A stretch of DNA of 64,000 bases from Lonicera japonica. Lineage: Eukaryota; Streptophyta; Magnoliopsida; Dipsacales; Caprifoliaceae. Numbering within the stretch: the stretch's first letter is position 1; each line of letters opens with the position of its first letter. A model generated the notes under the pieces. It did no database searches and was not told the DNA's origin. It saw nothing but the letters and a program-made list of their open reading frames with translations. The DNA is taken from positions 53,433,328 to 53,497,327 of the forward strand of contig CM038464.1 of assembly GCA_021464415.1 (NCBI GenBank). Direction: 5' to 3'. Shown piece by piece: positions 10,411-21,119 of this stretch. A program made the translations under genes and the position numbers.

Positions 10411-11980
10411 CCAAACTTTTTAGTTCAATTTTTATACATTTTTTATAAACTATAAATTGTAAGACAACACTTATTTAGGTCAGAAAAATAATAACTTTAT
10501 GATTACTCTTACTTATTTTGGTCAGAAAAATATTAACTCTTACATTTGTTATATAATCAAATATTTATGATAGTTCAAAGAGTTATGCTCTTATTAAAAC
10601 TTTAGAAATTTTAGGAACATAATATTTTATATAATAAGGTAATATTATTTTTGAGTAGTATTTTCATGGACATGTAGCTTAGCCTATATTGGACATTTGG
10701 ACCGGGCCTATATTTCATGGGCTATATAAACGGCCCAGATTTGAACTAATTCGAACAAGTGAGTTCCATTCAAATATGTAGTAATTCATAGAATATATTT
10801 GGAACTGGTCCCATAATAGAAATTTTAAAGGACACAGTATTTGAAAGATATTGTTTTACAATATTTACCTCACATTATGACAATATCTTTAAATATTGCG
10901 ATCAATATCTCCATATTCTCATCTTCCCTAGAAGTAGTATTTTCATATACCTCGAGACAAATATTGTAAAATAGTATCTTCCTAGAACCAATTGACGGCA
11001 TTTTAAAATTTTCCAAACCCACGAATCGAATTTGAAAAGCCCTTAATTTTAGTTGGCACTTTGTCAAATAGTTTGAAGCCCTTCGTAAATAATTTAAAGC
11101 AGAACTGGCTAACTGGCATCTTAGTCCACATAATGATCCTCCCGAACCAGCCCAAAAATATTCAAAATTAGGCTAAATAGTAAATAATGTGCAGGGGTTT
11201 TAACGGGTCTAAAAATTTAATAGGTTTTTTCCTTTTTTTCTTTTCTTTTAGCAAACATATATAATATGTTATTCATCAAATGTTCAAAAACAAAAACAAC
11301 TTTCTCAAAATAAAAATTCAGGATTTGCAGCAGGGATTTTTTTATTATTTTCTCAAAATAAGGAGTCCAAATCTTGTAGTATCCCCTCTTATTTATTTAT
11401 TTATCAAAAATAAATGAAAAAATTCGTTCTCTTATCACACGCATAAACAAAGAAAAATATTATAGTAAGTCAGGCTTTGCACATAGGATATGATAAAAAG
11501 AAGAAAGAAATGAATATAGTGTTTATTATTTCAGAAAAAAAAAAGTATTGAATTTTGTTTATTAAATGTGCTATCAGGATAAATTAATTGGTATGTGCTC
11601 GTGTCTATAGAGTTTTTTTTAACCAATTTTTACGTACCTCGACTAATCTTAATAGCATGCTCGACTTAAAAAACTCCCAAAATTTTTAAATGCATATAAA
11701 GATTTGCTATTTTGCAAATTTATAAAAAATTTGCCGATATTTTGAGTTATATAAAGTGCAGTTTTGTGTTCAAAATCATACTCCTAATTATAAGTGTAAC
11801 TAATGCACTTCTATCACATTATTTAGACTATTAATTTAATTAATGTAATATTAGTCAAATATGGTACGAAGAAAGGACAAAATTTTGTTTGATTTGGTTT
11901 TGTCAGCCATCATCAAACATAATACACCATCATATCCATCTAAAGCACTTCACTTAAAGCATGCATCCTAACATCCCAAA
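10411..11980. other. Intergenic, nothing recognised
   Basis: AT-rich sequence. Related AATATTGTTTTACAATATT-like words occur near 10848 and 10962, but they form no element that I can bound. Confidence 0.35.
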
Positions 11981-11989
11981 GCTAGAATG

Positions 11990-12213
11990 TATATAAATAC
12001 AACTGTGAGGTATATTCATCTCATGTCGTCCAAAAAAAGGGTATCTAGAAGAAAGGGATATATAATTGATTTGAGTAATATTGATACAAGAGATTTTATT
12101 TATAAGGATCATAAAAATCAATAATATGCCTACCAAAATAAGGAAATTTACCAATATAAAGAAACTAGATATATACTACATACTAAATAATATATAATAT
12201 ATTAATTCTAATA
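11990..12213 (-). mobile_element. Copia LTR remnant
   Basis: The sequence immediately left of the polypurine tract at 12214-12224 should be the 3' LTR of the copia relic described next. Its inner edge (about 12213) is set by the polypurine tract and a TCTAATA-like end. The outer edge near 11990 is a guess. No second LTR was found. Confidence 0.45.
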
Positions 12214-12415
12214 CTCCCCCTCAAGTTGGTGTATAGATATCGAACACGCCCAACTTGTTGACTAAACTAGAAAAGATTATGTTGGAAATAACCTTAGTAA
12301 ATACATATGCCAACTGATCTTCTGAGCGTATATGAGGCACTGCAATTATTTTTTTCTCTAAATTCTCTATAATAAAGAATCTATCCAATAGGATCTAGTG
12401 CGGACCTGTCATATA
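12214..12415 (-). pseudogene. Ty1/copia RNase H C-terminus plus polypurine tract
   Basis: Read leftwards, an open stretch contains VPHIRSEDQLAYVFTK followed by VNKLGVFDIYTPT and a stop. This is the usual C-terminus of a copia polyprotein (normally SEDQLADxFTK; here the Asp is Tyr). A purine-rich GAGGGGGAG tract follows directly at 12222-12214, the plus-strand priming site beside the LTR. Everything upstream of this short piece is missing, so it is a truncated relic. Confidence 0.75.
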
Positions 12416-14374
12416 TAAATCAACATTTTAATTATGATTTTTTATTACTAAAAATATTGTTTTTATTTTAGCGACAAAAATTAATTTCAAAAAGTTTGTT
12501 TATATATGAATGATTGTACCGGAACCTTAACCTCACATCTCATGTTTGCTCACTTAAGTCAGCAAAACCATTTTCGTTTATCTTTACTCATCCTTCCCAA
12601 TTCGGTCTTTTTTTTAATAATTTTTTGAATTAAAAAATGATATTTTTAGTAGTACACAAATTTATACTTAAGAATTGGTAACTTTTGTAAATTAATTAAT
12701 ATATTTTTTAAAAATTCTGAATTTCAAATAATTAACTTATATTTAAAGTTGTCGCTCCATCCATATTATACTCTTTTCGTCCTAAATTAAAGTCCAATCT
12801 TTTTTTCATATATAATTGGGAGGATGGAGTAATAAGTTAAATATATATATATATATATATATATCCATATTTCTCATGTAGCCAATATTGATTAATTGCC
12901 ATAATCTCATCTTTAAGGAAGATGATCTGTTGAAACCACTATAACTGTTAATGCTTTTAGACAAACCTTAACTAACCCACATCTATAAATTATATATATA
13001 TATATTAGTTTTCATTTTCAAATTAATTTTTCTCTCTCTAAAAGTTGGTTCCCCACCTTGAATATGGACTACCAAATCCAGTCAAGAACTAGAAAGTGAA
13101 CTTAGTAAGAAAGATTACATAATATCTTCTTTAGTTTAATGCCCCACTTACTCTTTAGCTCACTTTAAAAAAATACTCAGTACTATTTTTATTTTTAAAG
13201 TAAAAGTCTCGCTTTTACGTAAATAATTTTTAAAAAGACACTAATTTTAATTTAATTAATAATCAAAATAATTAAAATTTGTTTAATATTGTAAAATTCA
13301 GTACATATATTGAATCTAGAAAAGTAAAAAACAGACTCTTAAATCTTTATCAAGAATATCTCAAAAAGGTTGAGTATACTCTTGATGTGGAACATAATGA
13401 ATATTAATTTGCTCCATATACATATATATGATACGTGTACAACTCGTACACATATAATTTGAAAAAAAATGTTAAGCAATATTATTTAACCATAATTTCA
13501 ACATGCTCATTAACAAATATATTTTTTTTCTTTTTGTGCAAAAGATCGAATGAATAAATAGGGGTGACCCGTACCCTATAGATTCACTCAGAAGCATTAA
13601 TTGCCTATAAGTAAATTTGATAGGCCCAACAGAAACCATTGAAAAATGTGACACAATTTTACTACAATGTTAAAGGAAAATGATTTTTTTTTATTTGTCA
13701 ATCTTACCACTTATTTTTATTGGGAGTATTAAATGAGCTATACTTTTGTTATATCTTTTAAAGATATAACTTATGTAATACATCCGATATGATAAGAATA
13801 TATGATAAGATTAGTAAGATTTGTAGGTATGTTTAAATTATATTACTCTTAGTATGCAAGTGGGGTTCCCCCTTACAAAAAGGGTCAAAATGTTGCATTA
13901 AGCTGGTGATTCAGTTACAAAAAGTCAGTTTGTATGCATATGGATGACGGTCTCTTCTTTGTTTGACTTTGGGAGCACTTTCAATGACTTGGAGATAATT
14001 CTGTTAAACTTACTTCTCTAACTGAAGTGACATTGGTGAGGTTGGTGGCTTATGGGTTTTGGATACACATATATTTATGTTTATAAAAGTTAATTAAAGT
14101 ACTAACACTAACAGGTTTTGTTCACCCACTTAACCATGAATCTCCTCACCTTCATCTTAATTTTAATGATATCGTTTGCTTACAAGGGACAACTAATTCA
14201 TTAGCTTGTGAGACTAATTATCTTAACTAACATTAATTAGTTAACTAGCCACTTATATTAATTGTATTGAGAAATTTAAAATAATATTAAACACAATTAT
14301 TATATGACATTTTTTATCACAAGAAATTTATCCCTTGATCTCATGAAAAGAATACACAAAAAAGTAATGCCTTA
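12416..14374. repeat. Intergenic with AT microsatellites
   Basis: (AT)12 at 12841-12864 and a shorter run near 12993-13004. No gene is recognised in the remaining AT-rich sequence. Confidence 0.5.
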
Positions 14375-14602
14375 GGCCTCGTTTGGTTCACGGAAGGAAA
14401 ATCAATTCTCTTATCTTTTTCATGGAGGTGGGAAACTAAATTTCCTGTCAAATTTCCTTTCTTGTGTTTGGTAAAGCATGGAAAGTATTTAGGTCCTAAA
14501 ATTTTTGTAATAAATGCTCACATGATCCCTACCCCCATCGGGAAAAGAATTTGTATTTACCAAACATGAACAAAGTACTAAAATCCGTGAACCAAATGAG
14601 GC
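14375..14602. mobile_element. Tourist-like MITE, copy A (228 bp)
   Basis: The 5' end reads GGCCTCGTTTGGTTCACGGA and the 3' end is its inverted copy with one difference (TCCGTGAACCAAATGAGGC). TTA flanks both sides as a 3 bp target duplication, the signature of PIF/Harbinger elements. Internal sequence matches copies at 22695-23014 and 44312-44633 in inverse orientation, with an internal deletion. Confidence 0.85.
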
Positions 14603-16667
14603 TTAAGAGTGATTGCAATTAAGGACGGATGTTGTGGGCCTGATCTAGGCGCTAGCATAGGTTATCACATTCATTTTAGCTTAGTGTAGCATAATTAAGT
14701 ATAGACAGCAACTCACCCATCAAAAAATCTTAGGTCCGCTCTTGATCATAATTAATGTATTTTAAGACTTTATGTTTTCCTATATATGTGTTTAGCATCT
14801 ACTACTCTTTGAACATAATTAAGATAATTCATTACTATATTATTTAGAGTTGGTACTTACGGATTCTTATAAATTCATGGTGAATTTCAAAATAAAGTTT
14901 TCGTACATGTTTAATGGAAATTAATTTTTGGTCATAATTTATTTTATTATTTCCTCTAGCCCAATTATATAGCTCCAGCCTATTTAAAAATCAAATATTT
15001 TTTTAAAGAACTAGTAGTCAAATTAATTCGATCAAGACTTTTTAACTTTGACTTTAACAACTTAATTTTCTTTGGACCTAAAAAAATTGTACGCATTTTC
15101 ACAGATTACCCTAAACACATCAAGTGTACGTTTGAGCTTTGAAAATTAAGATTAATTACATTACAGAAGCTGGTGGCTGGACCAAATAAATAGGGCAACC
15201 TTACCTACCTAATGCATTATTACTACCATGCATGCCTTTAGCTTTGTCGAAGCTCTGATTCTCATGTGGATGTGTGGTCATCGATCTTTTAGCTTGTCAC
15301 CCAAAAGTCTAAAGTAACATTAATAATTTTACGTACATTATTTGATCAAATGCACTTCTTTCTAACTTTATTTTTCCTTTTTTCTTTTTTAAATATGTGA
15401 TTCGAGAACGAGATTGCAGAAGAGCGGATAATTTAAGCCCTAGATGTTATAATACTGTTTTTTGACCTTTTATTAAAATGAATCTTGGATCAAATACTAT
15501 TGACAACCGTACAATAATTAAAAATGTGAATGTGATAAAATAAATTGTTAATTTGGTGCAACATTGCTTCTAAAAAAATGGTAACACCAAAAATCTTTTT
15601 GGCAAGGAAAAACCTAATTTATGACTCCCTTCGTTTTAAATTAAAAGTTCGATGATGTGATGCGTGAACTTCTAAATCAATTTCGAAAGGGAAATTAATT
15701 TTGAAACTATTATCTTCTTTATTAATTTATTCCGATTTAATTTATCCACGTTGTGCACTAATTTTATCCACATTGTAGATGATGAACTTATAAAAAATAT
15801 ATATTATTAATAAAATCTGAATTATATTGTTTTAATCGAAATTTCTTTAAGCGTATCCACTTTCTCAATTACTTCGCACACTATTTCGAATTTCTTTTAT
15901 ATCTTCTTCAGTTCTTCCAGAGGGTAAGAGATCAAATAGGTATAATTCATTGATTAATTACACAAAGAATACCCAAGAAACAAAAGTAATAGACTAGATT
16001 TTCAAAGAAGTACATCCATCTACACGAAGTCAATCGGTAATGGGAGTCAACTTTAAAAAATTTTAAACTTAAGATAATTCGTAAGGCACATTTTATATTA
16101 CATTATTTGTAACTATTATACAAGTTTATGATGAAAAAAAAATGAAAATTTTAAAATGAAAAAAGATTATAATGTGTTAATTTACTAGTATAAGCAATGT
16201 AATTTGAACTCTTAACTTGCTACTAATAAAAGTAATTTTATTCTTAATGCATAAAAACTAGCTTATATTTATATAATAAGGGACATGGTTTTTTAATCAT
16301 AAAAATATATAATAGATAAATATTATGTGATTGAACGACAAAGTTTGTTTTTTTTTAAAAATAAAATAAAATTACATATTGTCTTCCGAACCGGTATATA
16401 TGTATTAATCATTTCGGCAATTTTTTTTTTTGTTAAAATAGTCAATATATATATTGAGTATTGAGAGAATGGTCAACGTATTGGTGCAATATAACAAATT
16501 TATGTCAAAAACAGTTGCAGTTATTATCAATCTACTTTACTTTGAGCAAAATTAACCTATATTTAACAATAATAGACTTTGAGCCCTTTTTTGTAAGATT
16601 GTGAAAGACACGTGTTAGCATTTGAATTGGGTTAAGCCAAAATAATTGTCCGTTCAGGACATAAAAA
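14603..16667. other. Intergenic, nothing firm
   Basis: AT-rich. Sequence near 14613-14745 has GGACGGA- and TTAGGTCCGC-like words that may be ends of an old repeat. No coding potential is recognised. Confidence 0.3.
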
Positions 16668-17740
16668 GGGAGGTCATTTTAGGGTGATTTTATTTCTATC
16701 CACCAAATCTTGCAGTTAATCCACATTGTTAAGTTAATCTGCATTACATATTAAGTTAATCCGCAAGTGTGGATGAACTGACAAAAAAATATTATGAATT
16801 TAATTTTATAAATATTATTTTAAATAATAATTTAATATGGAAATATCTACTAAATTAATAAGTATAACCACTTTAAAAATTTAGATGGGTAAATTTTAAT
16901 TAACTTTGCAATAAAATAACAAAAACAAAATTTAACCCCTTTCTTTACGGTTTTAACGAGTCTCCCAGTGTCTCTTCTTCTTCTTCTTCGTTTTTTTCAT
17001 AACCCTAGATTAGTTTTATATTCTTTAAATCACCAAATCTGTATTCCAACCTTAGAAACTCACACCCACAATTTCGAAAATCTTGAACTAATTTTGTTTT
17101 TGTATTACGTATGTAAGTCTAACTCACAATACGGAAGATTAAAAATTTAAATTATACTAAGTTTATTATATCATATCTAACTTTCAGACTAAATAATTAT
17201 ATTATTAATTATAATGTTGGGGGTTCCAAAAGATTAATCAATAAAAAAATTGTAAATTACTGGACAATTTATATTTGTAAATCAAGCCAAAAAAGTTGGT
17301 CATCCCTTCTTATATATATATAACACACACTATATATACTTGATCATTCTTTCACTCTGTTTTCATGTGTGTGTGTGCACGCGCGTGCGTGTGTGTGTGT
17401 GAGAGAGAGAGAGATATAGAGAATTGCGTCTATTCGATCAACACAAGCGCATAAGTAACCCTAAAACGTTCAAACTTTTTTTAACGTAAAGATGAAGTTA
17501 ATTAAAAGAAATTATATTTAGATTAGGAATGTTAATTAAAAGGAATTATATTTAGATTAGGAATGTTAATAAAAAAGGAATCTAAAAGTTATACAATTAT
17601 AATTTAATTAAAATTGGTGGATATACTAATCAATTTTAAAAAGGGTAGTTTTGTGAAACTTCATTTAAAATTTTCATAATTTAAAGATGGATTAACTGCA
17701 AGATTTGGTGGATAGAAACAAAATCACTCGTCATTTTAAC
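16668..17740. mobile_element. Non-autonomous DNA transposon with about 45 bp inverted ends
   Basis: A block near 16681-16725 (GTGATTTTATTTCTATCCAC and on through CAAATCTTGCAG) recurs in reverse complement at about 17688-17733 with very few differences. The outermost bases are less conserved, so the termini are approximate. Inside is a mixed TG/GA microsatellite at about 17367-17416 and a tandem repeat of about 36 bp at 17490-17580. No transposase is visible. Confidence 0.65.
17367..17416. repeat. (TG)n(GA)n microsatellite
   Basis: Alternating TG/GC dinucleotides run directly into GAGAGAGAGAGA. Confidence 0.9.
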
Positions 17741-18439
17741 TTGTACCCAAAGAACCACCCAATAATAATTGGTCTGTTAACTAGTTGGGTTCGTTAAATG
17801 CTTTTCTTTTCTGCCTTTGCAAGCGTTAGTCACGCCTATAATTACGATTTCTAATAAAGTACTTCTACAAACTTTCGACATCCACTAACTCCCAATATTT
17901 TTGGCTGGGGTTAGGATTCTGTCCCTGTATTTAAATAGTTTTAGGATTTGATCCGTCAATTTTTGTATTCTTCTTTGGAGAGAACGAAAATATTGCGAGA
18001 CAAATACCAGAAATGAGAGTTGTGCGGCAAATATTGTTACGATGTGCTAGAGATATAATAAAATATCTCCAATGACCGTATTCTTTAACAAAAAAATTTA
18101 TGTGAAATGATTTCTAAAAGCTGTCAAACATATATAAGGATTGTATCTTAATTTTTTTATATGGGTCGGATTCTAACCTGAGTGTTCTATGTAAAAATAA
18201 CATTTTTAACTACTTCAATTAAATTTGAATAAAATGTCATTAATAATAAAGTTCGAACATTACTACGTGAATAAAGAAATGCTTCAAAGAGCTTAGAGCG
18301 GTCATAAAGATATAGACCACATCAATCAATCAACGGTCTTACAATATAAGGAAAAACCTTGAAAAAGTGTGGGTAGGGTGGATGTATCAAAGATAAATAC
18401 ACATAAAACACGTCTCGAAATAGAAAAATACGACCAAAA
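17741..18439. other. Intergenic, nothing recognised
   Basis: No gene or element boundary seen. Confidence 0.35.
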
Positions 18440-18805
18440 GAAGCCTTCCGAAAAGAGTTTTCATTCCAAGCTGAAATACCACCGAATGAGCAAGAACAAA
18501 TTTTCGTAGTTTTGAGCCAGATTTCCACCTAGAGGAACATATTCTACTTATCTTCACTGCAATCCGTTCTATTTTGCTTGAAACACATCTCTATATTTAT
18601 AAGAAGGGGAACAAAAACTCTCCAAAAGAATTTTCATCCAACGCTAAATAAAATACCACTGAACGAGTGAGAATAAATTTTCGTAGTTTTGAGTCAGATC
18701 TCCACTTAGAGGTGCAGATCTGCTCATCTTCATTACAATCCGTGCTGCTTGAGACACATCTCCATATTTTATACGAAGGAGGACAAAAACTCACAAAATG
18801 AGAGA
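18440..18805. repeat. Tandem duplication, about 185 bp unit, two diverged copies
   Basis: Units at about 18458-18620 and 18632-18795 share long identical words such as AAATTTTCGTAGTTTTGAG and ACACATCTC. They lie head to tail. Opposite-strand open frames in each unit are similar only because of the duplication. Function unknown. Confidence 0.75.
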
Positions 18806-20760
18806 TGAAAATATCATAAATCTAAAAAAATATCAAAAAACAATCATCTAGAAGTATTATTGTGTATAATATAACTCTCAATATTGAACATGAAGAATTA
18901 CTAAAAATGAGCTAGTAATAAGTTACATAAACAAGGACACGTAATAAGAGTGTACTTAATTAATGTTTTTGCTTCTATACTACGCATATATCGTGTTTAA
19001 GATATATTAGCTATAATTATTGAGGAACACAGATGAAAATGGTGTCAACTATGCACGGTAGCAGATAGTATGATACCATTTTCCATTAATCATACTTTAT
19101 AGTTACAAATTTTGAAAAGAAATTGTCTTATAATTAAGTTATAACCAATAAGGTAGAAGGAAGTGCAGGTAAGAGATTAAATGTGTGGCTATTTATTTGA
19201 TTTGCACTAGGTCAGTTAATTTGAAACTACATTAAGAGTGACACTTTCATTTCTCATGTTTGTTTTGAAATTACACCTAGCTAAGAAACTACAAGATGTA
19301 GCGAGTAACGCATATGGTAATTTGTGCTTTAAGCAAGCGAACCGTTTTTACATTTTGCATTGTAGGAATTCGATTCTAGCTAAAAGCACTTATGGTCAAG
19401 GACAATCAATTTTTTGAGTGGAAATTAATCCCATTCCAATCCGAGTGTAAAAACATCTGATGGCTTTATACACATGTAGGATATGTACCTATTTTTGTTA
19501 TACTTGTTTAGACAATTTTTCTTCTTTATTTTCGAATTTTTAACCCATTTTTATGTCACTACTTAACCTATACCCTCTTTGTTACTTACCAATGAATCAA
19601 TGGGCTTTAGCGTTTACCTGCAACCCCGATTGCATCTTCTCCCTTTGCCTTTCCTTGTTCATATAGGTGATCGACTATCTTATCACAGAAAATATAATGT
19701 CAAACAAATGTATAAGTTTGCAATCTAGCAAATTATACACTTTTCACAACAGTATGATTTCGTTGTGACGAAGACTTATTTGTTTTTATAATATGCCTTT
19801 ATAATCAAAATTGTTTGTAGTTACAATATCAGGCTACATTTATTTCTAAAGTATTTATAATTTTGTCATTGATAAAAAAGTTGTACAATCTATCTTCACA
19901 ATTATAAGTTTTGTTAACTGCCGACTTTACTTGCTCTGACAACAAACCCACCCTAATATGATACAGAATTTATAGACTATAATACTCTCTCTGTCTCAAA
20001 TTAATAGTCCCATATATGTTCTTTAGTATTTTTTTAAGAAAACACAAATTTTAACATAATCAATTGTCAAGAAATACAATTTATTTTATATTCTGAGACT
20101 TGTTATATCAATTATATCTCAGAAAGGGAAAGAGATTATCAGTTTGAGATATTCCTAGTAAAGAAAAAAAAATCAGACTATCAATTTAAGATTCGATAGA
20201 GTAATATAATAATCACTACTAGTGGGAATCAGTGCCAAAAGCATCGCCAAACATTAAAAATGCATCTTAAATTCAACCATCAAATATGTTATCCTTTGTA
20301 TATAGGGTGTACTTATTGCCAAAGCAATATACTTATCGATAAAATAATATATAATTTTAGAAGCATACTGTATAACTTCTTAAAGCAATATTATCTCGAT
20401 CAAAGAGATAAGTACTTTGACAATATGAATAGTAGTCTATATATATATATATATTTAGGATAATGAACCTTTTACCTTATTATATAAATTAATTCATAAC
20501 TCGTACCAAAAGTATTATATTATTCTCTATTGAGAATCGTTTATCTCCTTTATATATTTTCAAATTTCAAAAGTAATTACTTCTTATTATATAGACTATG
20601 TCGTAACTCGTATCAAATGTAATATTAACCTTACAAAATGTTTCTTATATTTCAGTTATACAATTTTTTATCCCGTTATACATTTTGAAGATTCAAAAAT
20701 TATACCCTTATAATATAGATTTATTTGTTTTGATTAAAAAAAAAGGGAAAAATCATATTA
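18806..20760. other. Intergenic, nothing firm
   Basis: AT-rich. At about 20213 a CACTACTAGTGGGAAT word resembles a CACTA-transposon end, but no partner end was found. A short (TA)n run lies at 20440-20455. Confidence 0.3.
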
Positions 20761-20763
20761 TTA

Positions 20764-21119
20764 CATGGAGATAGATATAAAAGGTGAGATAATAAAGGCT
20801 AGAGAGAAGTTGTATAAATATAGCATATATACTAATCACCACAAAGTTGTTATTCCTTTGCCTCCCTCAAAGAATAACTACCTTCAAAGATATACCATTT
20901 CTCTTTCATTTCTCTCTTCCCCCTCTCCCTCTTTCTTTCCCTCTCTTCTTCCACTTTACACCCATGAGTTGGGGAAGGAAGAGAATCAAATAAATAATTA
21001 TATATAAATATAAATATATATTAATTGTAAATGCTAATGTGAAATACTCAATTCAAATCAACCATTCTTGTTTCTCTTTGTTTTTTCATTCATTTTAGTG
21101 CAGTTCAACAACAAACAAA
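20764..21119 (+). promoter_or_regulatory. Putative core promoter and 5' UTR of the kinase gene
   Basis: TATAAATA at 20813-20820 is a good TATA box. A strongly pyrimidine-rich stretch follows at about 20895-20957, typical of plant leaders. A small upstream ORF of nine codons (20964-20993, ATG AGT TGG to TAA) precedes the proposed start at 21120 and could dampen translation. Transcription start is inferred, not seen. Confidence 0.5.

Noticed and set aside
17367..17416. Alternating purine-pyrimidine run as a regulatory Z-DNA site
   Set aside because: It is an ordinary microsatellite inside a transposon-like element, with no gene nearby to regulate.
20213..20245. CACTA-transposon end (CACTACTAGTGGGAAT)
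   Set aside because: Only one end is seen, without a matching inverted end or 3 bp duplication.
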